From M3007 sp044226205 (GTDB lineage Bacteria > Bacteroidota > Bacteroidia > Chitinophagales > Saprospiraceae): 64,000 nt of DNA. The notes beneath the pieces were generated by a model that saw only the letters and a list, made by a program, of their open reading frames with translations, was not told where the DNA came from and ran no database searches. This document shows positions 28,191-36,844 of this stretch, one piece after another. The first letter of the stretch is position 1, and each line of letters opens with the position of its first letter. The position numbers were made by a program, and so were the translations under genes. The stretch is taken from positions 1 through 64,000 of the forward strand of contig JBGAHL010000018.1 in assembly GCA_044226205.1 (NCBI GenBank), given 5' to 3'.

Positions 28191-29342
28191 ATGGAAAGAT
28201 TCCTCGCGAGTTGCCGCCCAGTCTTCTTCTTGATTTTCTTGTTCATTGGCAAAATCGGCGCCCTGTCGGCCCAGGTCACCAAGCCCAAACCGCCTGTGTC
28301 GGCCGCCACCGACGTGGTCACGCCCAAAGCCGGCGCCACCACCGCGGCTGCCGTGGAAATTGCTGATGAAGAGGCTTTTAAGCCGCACCCGATCGATACC
28401 ACGCGCAACCTTTCGGTGATCACCTTCGGTTCCTGCAACAAACTCGACAAACCCCAGATGATGTGGGATGCCGTGGCCGCCAACAACCCCAACCTGTGGA
28501 TTTGGCTGGGCGATATCATCTACGCCGACACCTCGGATATGAAAGCCCTGTGGGCGCATTACAAACGTCTGAAAACCAACCCCTTTTACCGAAAAGTTGC
28601 ATCAAAGACCCAGGTGATCGGCGTGTACGACGACCACGATTTCGGGGTCAACGACTGCGGCGGCGGCTACCCGATGAAAAAACAGTCGAAGAAAATCCTC
28701 ATGGACTTTCTCGACGTGCCGCTCAATTCGCCCCTCCGCAAACGGGAAGGCGCCTACCAGTCCTACCTGTTTGGTACGGGTGAGCAACGCATTAAAATCA
28801 TCGTGCTCGACACCCGTTATTTCCGCGACACCCTCGTGCCCGATCCCACCAAGCAGCGCCGCTACATCCCCAATACCACCGGCGATATGCTCGGCGAGGC
28901 GCAATGGGCCTGGCTCGAACACGAACTGCGCACCAGCCCTGCCAACCTCAATATTTTGTGCTCCAGCATTCAAGTGGTAGCCGATGATCACGGGCATGAA
29001 AAATGGGGCAATTTCCCCAATTGCCGCAAACGACTGCTCAACCTGATCGTCAAAACCCAGCCCAAAAACCTGATGATCCTGTCGGGCGACCGCCACATGG
29101 CGGAAATTTCGCGCATGGACCTGCAAGGCTTGCCATACCCGCTTTACGATTTTACTTCCAGCGGAATGACGCACATACGAAGCGGCAACAGCGAAACCAA
29201 TCGCTATCGGGTCGGCAACCTGGTATTGGAAAAAAACTTTGGTATGTTAAAAATCTGGTGGGAAAACGGCCGCCCGGTAGTTTCCATGCAGGTGCACGGG
29301 CTGAACAATGTGTTGCTGATGGAACAGGTGGTCAGGTATTGA
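28191..29342 (+). CDS. PhoD-family metallophosphatase (alkaline phosphatase D type)
   Basis: 383 residues with a signal peptide (FFLIFLFIGKIGALSAQ), so exported. The metallophosphatase core shows VITFGSCNKLDKPQMMWDAV, NPNLWIWLGDIIYAD for metal ligands, VIGVYDDHDFGVNDCGGGYP, and MILSGDRHMAEISRMDLQG. These are the hallmarks of the PhoD/phospholipase D-type phosphatase family, which hydrolyses phosphodiesters or phosphomonoesters in the periplasm. The physiological substrate is unknown. It is divergent from the PorE-like gene and followed by a palindromic repeat directly after the stop codon. Confidence 0.9.
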   Translation: MERFLASCRPVFFLIFLFIGKIGALSAQVTKPKPPVSAATDVVTPKAGATTAAAVEIADEEAFKPHPIDTTRNLSVITFGSCNKLDKPQMMWDAVAANNPNLWIWLGDIIYADTSDMKALWAHYKRLKTNPFYRKVASKTQVIGVYDDHDFGVNDCGGGYPMKKQSKKILMDFLDVPLNSPLRKREGAYQSYLFGTGEQRIKIIVLDTRYFRDTLVPDPTKQRRYIPNTTGDMLGEAQWAWLEHELRTSPANLNILCSSIQVVADDHGHEKWGNFPNCRKRLLNLIVKTQPKNLMILSGDRHMAEISRMDLQGLPYPLYDFTSSGMTHIRSGNSETNRYRVGNLVLEKNFGMLKIWWENGRPVVSMQVHGLNNVLLMEQVVRY

Positions 29343-29350
29343 GGCCGTCC

Positions 29351-29529
29351 GCTGCTGTAGCGCCGACTGTAGCGCCGACCTCCAGGTCGGCGCCAAAAAT
29401 CGAGTACTAAAAACGAAACGGTATCCTGCGTACTGACCGTTCGCTGGCATTGAATTCACAGCTTTCTCATTGTTTCGCTGAGAGATGCCCGATTTTTGTC
29501 GCCGACCTGGAGGTCGGCGCTACAGCAGC
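29351..29529. repeat. GACCTGGAGGTCGGCG-type MITE-like element, copy A
   Basis: Terminal arms GCTGCTGTAGCGCCGAC at the left and its complement at the right (ending 29529) enclose CTCCAGGTCGGCGCCAAAAATC at one side and the matching GATTTTTG...CCTGGAGG at the other. The left arm carries a 12-base duplication (TGTAGCGCCGAC twice). The interior (about 95 bases, containing TTCGCTGGC and TTGTTTCGCTGAGAGATGCC) is shared with 31711-32018. It starts eight bases after the phosphatase stop codon and ends just before the scpB promoter. Confidence 0.75.
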
Positions 29530-29539
29530 ACGACAATTG

Positions 29540-29547
29540 TACATTTG
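29540..29547 (+). promoter_or_regulatory. scpB: -7 promoter box of scpB, leaderless arrangement
   Basis: TACATTTG matches TAnnTTTG exactly and is followed by CCCC and then the ATG. Transcription should begin at or within a few bases of the start codon. Confidence 0.5.
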
Positions 29548-29551
29548 CCCC

Positions 29552-30142
29552 ATGGAATTACTCAAGCAACAAATTGAAGCCCTGGTTTTTGCGTCGCCGC
29601 AGCCCATTCCATTGGCCGAGATAAAAGCCGTGTTGGAGGAATTGTCGCAGGGCGCCGTGACGGAAGATGATATTGCCGAAGCCCTCGCCCAGACCCGGCA
29701 ACAATACCAGGGTGAATCGTACGCGTTTGAACTGGTGGAAATTGCTGGCGGTTATCAGTTCCTGACCAAGGGCGCCTACCACAACGTAATTGCCATTCAC
29801 CTCAAACAAACAACCAAAAAACGGCTCTCGCAGGCTGCCCTCGAAACCCTCGCCCTGATCGCGTACAAACAGCCCGTCAGCAAGTCCGAACTGGAAGAAA
29901 TCCGCGGTGTGAGCTGCGATTATGCCCTCAACAAACTTTTGGAAAAAGAACTTGTTATGATCTCCGGCCGCAGCGAAGGCCCCGGCCGACCGCTACTGTA
30001 CTCGACCACTGATAAATTTATGGACTACATGGGCATCCGTAGCCTCGGCGACCTGCCCAAAATCAAGGAATTCGCGCCGGTCGAAAATACGGTCGGCGAA
30101 GTACCTTCCGCCGAAGAACCCGTGCCACCCCAGGAGATTTGA
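29552..30142 (+). CDS. scpB: Segregation and condensation protein B (ScpB)
   Basis: 196-residue subunit of the Smc-ScpA-ScpB condensin, which compacts and separates chromosomes. It has the two winged-helix domains of the family: the first with MELLKQQIEALVFASPQPIP and an AFELVEIAGGYQFLTK strand pair, the second with KRLSQAALETLALIAYKQPV, SKSELEEIRGVSCDYALNKL and PGRPLLYSTTDKFMDYMGI. The start at 29552 fits the family; the frame is open 34 codons further upstream but that part is inside the repeat element. It overlaps in close order with the DUF2480 and transglycosylase genes downstream. Confidence 0.95.
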   Translation: MELLKQQIEALVFASPQPIPLAEIKAVLEELSQGAVTEDDIAEALAQTRQQYQGESYAFELVEIAGGYQFLTKGAYHNVIAIHLKQTTKKRLSQAALETLALIAYKQPVSKSELEEIRGVSCDYALNKLLEKELVMISGRSEGPGRPLLYSTTDKFMDYMGIRSLGDLPKIKEFAPVENTVGEVPSAEEPVPPQEI

Positions 30143-30162
30143 ATCCCCTTGCTACAAACAAC

Positions 30163-30699
30163 ATGAGTACCGAACCGAACATACTGGTCAACCGGGTCGC
30201 CAACAGCAACCTGATCACCATCGACCTGGAAGAACTTTATCCGGAAGGCGAAATCGTACCTTTCGACCTCAAGGACTTCCTTTTTATGGGCCTGATTCTC
30301 AAGGAAAAAGACTTTAGGGAGGCCTTGAAAAACCTCGACTGGTCGCAGTACGCGGGTAAAAACCTCGCGGTGTTTTGCTCCGCCGACGCCATCGTGCCGA
30401 TGTGGGCCTACATGCTGGTGGCCACCTACGCCGCTCCGGTGGCCAATGACGTCGCTTTCGCGACCCCCGAACAATACGTGGCCACGGCTTTTGCGCAAAA
30501 AATCGCCACACTCGACCTTTCAGGATTCGAAGGCAAACGACTGGTCATCAAAGGCTGCAGCGACAAACCTGTGCCGCCATCGGCCTATCTCGACATTACC
30601 AAAAGACTCAGGCCCCTGGCCCGAAGTATCATGTTCGGAGAGCCTTGCTCTACCGTTCCGGTTTATAAAAAGCCTGTTGAAGGACAAAGCGCCGACTAA
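30163..30699 (+). CDS. DUF2480 family protein
   Basis: 178 residues of DUF2480, a soluble family found almost only in Bacteroidota and of unknown function. Recognisable stretches are NLITIDLEELYPEGEIVPFD, LFMGLILKEKDFREAL, AVFCSADAIVPMWAYMLVAT and VIKGCSDKPVPPSAYLDIT. The pair of conserved acid and cysteine residues (FCSAD, GCSDKPVP) could be functional. The start is 20 bases after the scpB stop, so the two are probably co-transcribed; a terminator overlaps its stop codon. Confidence 0.85.
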   Translation: MSTEPNILVNRVANSNLITIDLEELYPEGEIVPFDLKDFLFMGLILKEKDFREALKNLDWSQYAGKNLAVFCSADAIVPMWAYMLVATYAAPVANDVAFATPEQYVATAFAQKIATLDLSGFEGKRLVIKGCSDKPVPPSAYLDITKRLRPLARSIMFGEPCSTVPVYKKPVEGQSAD

Positions 30700-30715
30700 T
30701 TGTCGGCGTTTTTCG
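30690..30715 (+). terminator. Terminator after scpB-DUF2480
   Basis: Stem GCGCCGAC / GTCGGCG around the stop codon of the DUF2480 gene, followed by TTTTT. It should separate this unit from the lytic transglycosylase, which has a CAACTTTG box (7 of 8) shortly before it. Confidence 0.65.
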
Positions 30716-30793
30716 TTTACATGGAGTTGTAAAACATCCGCAACTTCCGAGAATATTGGCAACTTTGTTGTCTGCAATCCAGTAAATCGCCCT

Positions 30794-31702
30794 ATGGTTA
30801 ATACACGTATTTTGCTCGTTGTCAATGCTTTTCTGGTCGCTGCCTTGCTTTGGGTCGGCTTTGCCGCCTTTAAGGGCAATGGCTCCGGCGGCGGATTTAA
30901 CGTACCCGAACAAACGGTGCGTTCGATCAGCCTCGACAAGGATTTTAATTTCTGTGGTGAAAAATTCCCGATGGACAACTGGGACGTTCGCCAGCGGCTC
31001 GACGCCGAATTGCTGCGCAATGTGTATTTTCATTCGCAAACCATTCTGGCCATCAAACGCGCCAATTCCCTGTTTCCGGTCATCGAGCCGATCCTGAAAG
31101 AGGAGGGCATGCCCGACGATCTCAAATACCTGGCAGTGGCCGAGAGCGCCTTGTCCAATACCGTTTCCCCGGCAGGAGCGAGAGGGGTCTGGCAGTTTAT
31201 GAAAGATGCCGCCGGGGAGTATGGGCTGGAAGTCAATACCGAAATCGACGAACGCTACCACCTCGAAAAAGCCACCCATGCGGCTTGCAAATACCTCAAA
31301 AACGAACGCAATACCCTCGGCTCATGGGTTTTTGCTGCCGCTGCCTACAATGGCGGCCACGGCCGGATCGCTTCGGAAAAAGCCACCCAACGGGCACAGA
31401 ACTTTTTCGACCTCAACCTCGCCGCCGATGAAACCATGCGCTATCCGTTCCGTATTGTGGCCATCAAGGAGGTCATGCAGCACCCGGAGGAATATGAATA
31501 CGTCATTTCCAAAGAGCACCTCTACCCGCCGCTGACAGAGTTTAAAACGGTGACGGTCAATGGCCCGGTGGCCAGCTGGGGCGACTTCGCGGTAGAGCAC
31601 GGCACGACGTACCGCATGTTGAAACTGTACAATCCCTGGCTGATTGACAACAAATTGACCAACAAGGCCGGGAAAACTTACGAAATCAGGTTGCCTAAGT
31701 AA
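30794..31702 (+). CDS. Lytic transglycosylase, SLT domain with LysM-like tail
   Basis: 302-residue envelope enzyme that cleaves the glycan strands of peptidoglycan. A signal anchor (MVNTRILLVVNAFLVAALLWVGFAAF) precedes the SLT catalytic domain, recognised by LKYLAVAESALSNTVSPAGA with the catalytic Glu in AESA, RGVWQFMKDAAGEYGLEV, and AAAAYNGGHGRI. The last ~50 residues (VASWGDFAVEHGTTYRMLKL, YNPWLID) look like one LysM peptidoglycan-binding motif, giving an MltD-like layout. The frame is open upstream, but that part overlaps the DUF2480 gene, so the start at 30794 is chosen for its signal sequence. Confidence 0.9.
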   Translation: MVNTRILLVVNAFLVAALLWVGFAAFKGNGSGGGFNVPEQTVRSISLDKDFNFCGEKFPMDNWDVRQRLDAELLRNVYFHSQTILAIKRANSLFPVIEPILKEEGMPDDLKYLAVAESALSNTVSPAGARGVWQFMKDAAGEYGLEVNTEIDERYHLEKATHAACKYLKNERNTLGSWVFAAAAYNGGHGRIASEKATQRAQNFFDLNLAADETMRYPFRIVAIKEVMQHPEEYEYVISKEHLYPPLTEFKTVTVNGPVASWGDFAVEHGTTYRMLKLYNPWLIDNKLTNKAGKTYEIRLPK

Positions 31703-31710
31703 CGCCGACC

Positions 31711-32018
31711 TGTAGCGCCGACCTCCAGGTCGGCGCCAAAAATCGAGTGCTAAAAACGAAACGTAATTCTACTTCCTGCCTGTTCGCTGGCTTGACTTCC
31801 GTTCCTTACCCATTGTTTCGCTGAGAGATGCCCGATTTTTGGCCCCGACCTGGAGGTCGGGGCTACAGCGGCGCCAAAAATCGAGTACCAAAAACGCAAC
31901 GGCGTTCGACTTACTTGCCTGTTCGCTGGCTTGACTTCCGTTCCTTACCCATTGTTTCGCTGAGAGATGCCCGATTTTTGGCCCCGACCTGGAGGTCGGG
32001 GCTACAGCGGCGCTACAG
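31711..32018. repeat. GACCTGGAGGTCGGCG-type element, copies B and C in tandem (138-bp period)
   Basis: Copy B starts at 31711 (TGTAGCGCCGACCTCCAGGT) and ends near 31868. From 31869 the unit (GGCGCCAAAAATCGAGT ... GAGGTCGGGGCTACAG) repeats with a 138-base period to about 32018. The interior matches copy A at 29351-29529. This accounts for the whole 310-base gap between the lytic transglycosylase and queG. The right end (CTACAG) forms the stop codon of queG on the other strand. No gene is inside. Confidence 0.75.
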
Positions 32019-32927
32019 GTTCCGCATCAGTCCCGCGTACTTCACCCTCTTCACGGCCGACTTTTTAAACACGCGCCCGAACACAGCCTCCGTCATTTCC
32101 TGCCAGTCGCGCTTCGTCATCCCGAGCAATTCAGGGTGGGGCTCAAAGGCAGGCTCCTGGTGCCGCTGCGCAAAACGGTTCCAGGGGCAGACCTCCTGAC
32201 AAACATCGCAACCGAAGGCCCAATTGTCCATCTTCCCTTTGAATTCGGCCGGAATTTCATCCCGCAACTCGATGGTGAGGTAAGAGATGCAGCGGGAAGC
32301 GTCGAGGAAATAACCTTCCGGAGCAATGGCCTGCGTTGGGCAGGCATCGATACAACGCCGGCAGGTGCCGCAGTGGTCGCGAACAGGGTCGTCGTAAACC
32401 AGCGGAAGGTCGCAGATGATCTCGGCCAGAAAAAAATAGGACCCTCTGCGCGGATGAATGGTGAGGGTGTGGCGGCCGTTCCAGCCCAGACCCGCGCGTT
32501 GCGCCCACTCGCGTTCGAGCACCGGAGCGCTGTCGACAAAACACCGCCCGTCGATGTCGCCGATCTGTTCGCGCATGAAAGCCAGCAAGGCTTTCAGTTT
32601 GTCTTTGACCACAAAATGATAGTCCTCTCCGTAGGCATACTGACTGATGCGCGGTGCATCCGGATCCTGTTGTTTTTCGGGATTGTGGTAGTTGAACGTC
32701 AGACAAATCAGGGTTTTAGCGCCCGGCACGAGCAAAGTCGGGTCGACCCGCATATCGAAATGATTGGCCATGTAAGCCATGCGACCATGCGCGCCTTGCG
32801 ACAACCATTGTTCAAGGCGCCGAGCGGCATCGTCGAGGCGTTCGGCCCTGGCAAAACCCACGAACTCGAAGCCGAGGCGATGCGCTTCGGCCCGGATCAG
32901 ATCGCTGTGGCGCTGCTCATTGGTCAT
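32013..32927 (-). CDS. queG: Epoxyqueuosine reductase (QueG)
   Basis: 304-residue cobalamin- and iron-sulfur-dependent enzyme that makes the last step of queuosine synthesis on tRNA, reducing epoxyqueuosine. The N-terminal half has YGEDYHFVVKDKLKALLAFM and the catalytic-region CFVDSAPVLEREWAQRAGLG. Two [4Fe-4S] motifs follow: CGTCRRCIDACPTQAI and CDVCQEVCPWNRF. The start at 32927 gives the family-like opening and is preceded by a perfect -7 box four bases away. The frame extends 51 codons upstream without family resemblance. The C-terminus runs into a repeat element that supplies the TAG stop. Confidence 0.94.
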   Translation of the reverse strand: MTNEQRHSDLIRAEAHRLGFEFVGFARAERLDDAARRLEQWLSQGAHGRMAYMANHFDMRVDPTLLVPGAKTLICLTFNYHNPEKQQDPDAPRISQYAYGEDYHFVVKDKLKALLAFMREQIGDIDGRCFVDSAPVLEREWAQRAGLGWNGRHTLTIHPRRGSYFFLAEIICDLPLVYDDPVRDHCGTCRRCIDACPTQAIAPEGYFLDASRCISYLTIELRDEIPAEFKGKMDNWAFGCDVCQEVCPWNRFAQRHQEPAFEPHPELLGMTKRDWQEMTEAVFGRVFKKSAVKRVKYAGLMRNL

Positions 32928-32931
32928 GGGA

Positions 32932-32939
32932 CAAAAGTA
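32932..32939 (-). promoter_or_regulatory. queG: -7 promoter box of queG, leaderless arrangement
   Basis: On the minus strand TACTTTTG, then TCCC, then ATG: the same spacing as at scpB, implying a leaderless mRNA. Confidence 0.5.
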
Positions 32940-33082
32940 AAACGAGGCGGCTTCCCTTGTGCCTGCCCTTGGCTTTCCTTTGTTTTTTGACCAAAACTGC
33001 GCTTTTGTAAATGCGCGACATCCCATTTGAAATTTCAGAAATTGCGCCGCCAAACAGATATTTTTATCAAAAAAAGACAACT

Positions 33083-33979
33083 ATGAAACCCGTTCAGATT
33101 TTTTTCTTCCTGCTGGTTGCCAGCACGCTCCCGGCCCAGAACTACCATCTATTTATTCAGTACGGCGTCTATCGCGACGAATTTTCAGCCCCCGAACTGG
33201 CAATATGCTACTACACTTACGGCACGCGCTACTGGTTTTCAGGCGATACGGCGGTGAACGGACAGACCTACTTCAAACTTTGGGCAAGTCCGATTTACAG
33301 TGACCCTTCCGCTCCGTCCTTCTGTCCGCCTTACACGGTCGATACGATGGACCGCATCTTGTATGGGTTGATGCGGGAGGATTTACCGTCGCGCAGGGTG
33401 TATCGTTATTACCCCGAAGCCGGCGCGGAATATTTGTTGTACGATTTCAATGCGCTGCCCGGGGATTCGCTGGAGGTCGGTTATCCGCAGACCTGGGTGT
33501 ACGTCGGGCAGTCGTTCACGGAAATCTGGAACGACGGTTCGGAGCGCAATGTGTGGAACATTGAATCCACGACAGCTGGCGCCACCTTGTGGGTAGAAAG
33601 TTTGGGCAATAAAAACGGCATTTGGGCGCCGGCCGGCGGGATCTGCCTGTGTCCATACACCGTGTGTTATCAGCAGGACGGCAACAACCTTTACGGCGCT
33701 ACCTGCGCAACTGCAGTGGCCGCCGGCGAACCCGCCCGTACTCAGCCAACGCTGCTGATCGCGCCCAATCCTGCCTCCGGCACCGTGCGGGTGACCGGGG
33801 CGGACTTCGACGGCCTAATGCTGCGCGATTTTTCCGGCAAAACCGTTTTGACAAAAAACTGGAGCACGGCGGTTTCATCGACCGACCTCGACGCCGGGTC
33901 CTTGCCGCGCGGCTTGTATCAGATCATGCTGTGGCGACAAGGGCAGGTCGTCGGGGCCGGTCGGCTCTGCAAAATGTAA
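33083..33979 (+). CDS. Secreted protein with type A T9SS sorting domain, function unknown
   Basis: 298 residues. A signal peptide (MKPVQIFFFLLVASTLPAQ) is followed by a Tyr/Trp-rich beta body of no family I can name (YGTRYWFSGDTAVNGQTYFK, RVYRYYPEAGAEYLLYDFNA). The final ~75 residues form a 'Por secretion system' type A sorting domain: LLIAPNPASGTVRVTG, GLMLRDFSGKTVL, LPRGLYQIMLWRQ. It would be exported across the outer membrane by the type IX system and released or lipid-anchored. Cysteines in GICLCPYTVCYQQ may form disulfides. Its stop codon directly abuts that of the convergent LpxD gene, with no bases between. Confidence 0.82.
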   Translation: MKPVQIFFFLLVASTLPAQNYHLFIQYGVYRDEFSAPELAICYYTYGTRYWFSGDTAVNGQTYFKLWASPIYSDPSAPSFCPPYTVDTMDRILYGLMREDLPSRRVYRYYPEAGAEYLLYDFNALPGDSLEVGYPQTWVYVGQSFTEIWNDGSERNVWNIESTTAGATLWVESLGNKNGIWAPAGGICLCPYTVCYQQDGNNLYGATCATAVAAGEPARTQPTLLIAPNPASGTVRVTGADFDGLMLRDFSGKTVLTKNWSTAVSSTDLDAGSLPRGLYQIMLWRQGQVVGAGRLCKM

Positions 33980-34912
33980 TTATTTCATCTTTCGAACCAG
34001 TTCGGGCAGCATGCGCAAGGCCGCGAGCTCCTTGTATTTCTCACGCACTTCTTCGGCCGGCGCTCCGAAATAGGTTTTGCCGCCTTCCAGCGACTTGGAT
34101 ACCCCCGAGGTGGCCAGCACAACAGCGCCTGCGCCGATGCGAATGGCCTGCGCGACGCCGACCTGGCCGTACAGCACGACATTGTCTTCGATCACGGTTT
34201 TGCCGCCGATGCCTACCTGCGCTGCAAAAAGGCAGTTTTTGCCGACCACGACCCCGTGGCCGATATGGATCTGGCAATCGAGTTTGCTGCCTTCGCCGAT
34301 GATGGTGTCGCCGCTCACGCCTTTGTTGATGGTGCAGCCGGCGCCGATGTCCACATGGTTTTCCAGAATGACACGGCCGCCGGACCGCCATTTTTGGAAG
34401 GAGCCGTCGGGTTGTTTTTTGAAATAAAACGCGTCGGAGCCGATGAGTGCCCCCGGGCCGACCACCACGTGCTCGCCGATGTAACTGTATTCGCCGATGT
34501 AGGCGTTGGCGTGGATGTGGCTGTGGGCGCCGATACGGACATTGGCGGCAATGACCACCCCCGGCTCGATGATGGCCGTCGGGTGGATGTCGGCCTCCGG
34601 GCTGATGGCCACGCTGAGCGGTTGAAAAGGCCGGTATTCGCGCACCAGCGAATCGTACACCTCGAAGGGGCGCTCGACCACCAGAATAGCCTTGCCGGGC
34701 GGGCATTCGGCAGCTTGGTTGAGTAAAATGATGGTCGCCGCGGATTCCAGCGTTTTGGCAAAGTATTTCGGCGCATCGGAAAAAGCGATGTCGCCGGCTT
34801 GCACCTTGTGGATTTCGTTGATGCCGGTGGCGGAAAGGCTGTCGTCGCCGATCAGTTGAGCGTTGAAGCGGCGGGCCAGTTCAAGGACGGGAATGGGCTC
34901 TGGAAATTGCAT
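33980..34912 (-). CDS. lpxD: UDP-3-O-(3-hydroxyacyl)glucosamine N-acyltransferase (LpxD) family
   Basis: 310-residue acyltransferase of lipid A synthesis, adding the second hydroxyacyl chain to UDP-glucosamine. The N-terminal uridine-binding domain (ATGINEIHKVQAGDIAFSDA) precedes a left-handed beta helix with hexapeptide repeats (about 105-290: IHPTAIIEPGVVIAANVRIG, CQIHIGHGVVVGKNCLFAAQ). The catalytic His of the family lies in IHIGHGVVVG. The C-terminal helix (EVREKYKELAALRML) completes the trimer contact. Bacteroidota often carry two LpxD-like genes; this shorter one is a stand-alone copy away from the lpx cluster, so it may be the paralogue rather than the main enzyme. Confidence 0.85.
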   Translation of the reverse strand: MQFPEPIPVLELARRFNAQLIGDDSLSATGINEIHKVQAGDIAFSDAPKYFAKTLESAATIILLNQAAECPPGKAILVVERPFEVYDSLVREYRPFQPLSVAISPEADIHPTAIIEPGVVIAANVRIGAHSHIHANAYIGEYSYIGEHVVVGPGALIGSDAFYFKKQPDGSFQKWRSGGRVILENHVDIGAGCTINKGVSGDTIIGEGSKLDCQIHIGHGVVVGKNCLFAAQVGIGGKTVIEDNVVLYGQVGVAQAIRIGAGAVVLATSGVSKSLEGGKTYFGAPAEEVREKYKELAALRMLPELVRKMK

Positions 34913-35025
34913 GAGTCAGAAGAATTGGCTGCAAAGGTCAGAAATTTCATCCCCTATTTTTCGACCGAATAAAGCTTTGAGCAATAAGGGGATGCGCTAC
35001 TTTTACCGCAAAACCAATTTTGACC

Positions 35026-36654
35026 ATGATATCCGTTACCCGTCTTTTTCTTCTGGCAGCCTTTGTCTGGCTGGGTTCCGCCGCTTCCTGCCTTTTTGCT
35101 CAAAACGCACAGGCGCCGCAGACGCCGGTCACCGAGCTGCGCGGCGCATGGGTGGCCACGGTGGCCAATATCGACTGGCCATCCGCTCCGGGGCTTTCTC
35201 CCGACCGCCAGCGCGCTGAATTCGACAGTTTGCTCGACGTGCTGAAGGCCATGAATATGAACGCCGTATTCGTGCAGGTGCGCCCTGCCGGCGATGCTTT
35301 TTACAATTCGCCGGTGGTCCCCTGGAGCAAATACCTGTCCGGGCAGCAAGGCGTACCGCCCAATCCGCTGTACGACCCGCTGGAATACATGATCAAGGCG
35401 GCGCACGAACGCCGCATGGAATTTCATGCCTGGCTCAACCCCTACCGCGCCACCTTCGACCTCGATACGGCCAGCCTGAGCCCCATGCACCTCCTCAAAT
35501 CGCTGCCGCCGGACCGCAAACGGGAATGGTTTTACCAGTATGGCAACCGCTGGTATTTCAACCCGGCCAGCCCGCTCGTGCGTACTTACCTGACCAATGT
35601 GGTGAAAGACATCGTACTGCGCTACGACGTGGACGGGGTGCACTTCGACGACTATTTTTACCCCTACCCGGTGGCCAACGTGCCGCCGATCGACGATTAC
35701 GACCTGTTTGCTGCCGACCCGCGCGGCTTTTCCAACATCGATGACTGGCGCCGCGACAACATTTCGCTGCTGATCAAAAGCTGCTCGGAGGGCATAAAAA
35801 GTATAAAACCCTACGTCCGTTTCGGCATTGCCCCCTACGGCGTGTGGCGCAACTCGACCAAAGACCCCATCAATGGCTCCGCCACGGGCACTTCCGTCAC
35901 CAGCTACGACGACAACTACGCTGACGTACTCAAATGGCTGCAAAACGGCTGGATCGATTACGTCGCCCCCCAGTTGTACTGGAGCATCGGGTTCCCGCCG
36001 GCCGACTACAAGACCCTCGTCAACTGGTGGAGCCAGCACACCTACGGCCGCCAGCTGTACATCGGCCATGCCGCCTACAAAATCAACAACTGGCCTGCCG
36101 ATCCCAACTGGAACCAGGCCGACGAGATCAACCGGCAAATTGTGATCAACCGCAACACGCCGGGGGTGAATGGCAGTATTTTTTACTCCGTCAAGCCCCT
36201 GCTGTACAACCCGCTGGGCGTGCAGGACTCCCTGATCACGACGCTGTATCCGACCCCCGCGCTGGTGCCGCCACAGGCATCGCTCAGCCGGACGCCGCCC
36301 GCCACGCCCAAAATTTGCCGCATCGCCGGGGCCCCCGGCCGCGTCAAACTCGCCTGGCAGGTGTGCAATATTACCAATGGCGATCAAATGCCCTATTACT
36401 ACGCCATCTTCCGCTTCAATGGAAAAGAGATCGGCGATTTCAGCGATGTGCGCAACCTGCTGACCATCACACCCTTCAATCCTGAAAAGCAGGTTTTTGA
36501 AGACCTGACCACGGTGCAGGGGCAATATTATACCTACGTCGCAATCGGGTACAACCGTGTCAACGTACCCAGTTATTCCAGCGAGCCCGTAACGATCAAA
36601 AAAACGGAGCGTTCGTTGAAAAAGAAACGAAAACCCTTGTTTGCCAAAAAATAA
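35026..36654 (+). CDS. GH10-like (GHL10/DUF187) glycoside hydrolase
   Basis: 542-residue secreted protein. A signal peptide (LFLLAAFVWLGSAASCLFAQ) precedes a GHL10 TIM-barrel: ELRGAWVATVANIDWPSAPG, MNMNAVFVQVRPAGDAFYNS, HAWLNPYRATFD, YDVDGVHFDDYFYPYPV with the likely acidic catalytic residues, and VRFGIAPYGVWRN. A C-terminal fibronectin III-like region follows (KICRIAGAPGRVKLAWQV). The family hydrolyses or binds glycans, in some cases envelope-associated; the substrate here is unknown. The start is taken at the ATG 35026; the frame can begin at a TTG six bases earlier. A strong terminator follows. Confidence 0.9.
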   Translation: MISVTRLFLLAAFVWLGSAASCLFAQNAQAPQTPVTELRGAWVATVANIDWPSAPGLSPDRQRAEFDSLLDVLKAMNMNAVFVQVRPAGDAFYNSPVVPWSKYLSGQQGVPPNPLYDPLEYMIKAAHERRMEFHAWLNPYRATFDLDTASLSPMHLLKSLPPDRKREWFYQYGNRWYFNPASPLVRTYLTNVVKDIVLRYDVDGVHFDDYFYPYPVANVPPIDDYDLFAADPRGFSNIDDWRRDNISLLIKSCSEGIKSIKPYVRFGIAPYGVWRNSTKDPINGSATGTSVTSYDDNYADVLKWLQNGWIDYVAPQLYWSIGFPPADYKTLVNWWSQHTYGRQLYIGHAAYKINNWPADPNWNQADEINRQIVINRNTPGVNGSIFYSVKPLLYNPLGVQDSLITTLYPTPALVPPQASLSRTPPATPKICRIAGAPGRVKLAWQVCNITNGDQMPYYYAIFRFNGKEIGDFSDVRNLLTITPFNPEKQVFEDLTTVQGQYYTYVAIGYNRVNVPSYSSEPVTIKKTERSLKKKRKPLFAKK

Positions 36655-36658
36655 CAAG

Positions 36659-36695
36659 CAATGGGGATTTGAGCAAGCCGCTCAAATCCCCATTG
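36659..36695 (+). terminator. Terminator after the GHL10 gene
   Basis: A 16-bp perfect stem beginning CAATGGGGATTTGAG and ending CTCAAATCCCCATTG, five-base loop, then TGTTTTAT. Confidence 0.8.
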
Positions 36696-36764
36696 TGTTT
36701 TATCAACAGCGAAAAGTACCAATACCCCCTCTAAAAACACCACGGCGCCGGGTAAGGTCGCCTG

Positions 36765-36772
36765 TACCTTTG
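36765..36772 (+). promoter_or_regulatory. -7 promoter box of the thioredoxin gene
   Basis: TACCTTTG, exact match to TAnnTTTG, about 72 bases before the ATG. Confidence 0.5.
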
Positions 36773-36844
36773 TGCTGTAATCAGAGGCGAACAGAAAGAG
36801 CCGCTGATCCGTAACAAAAACCCTTACCTGTAAATTATTTGTCC

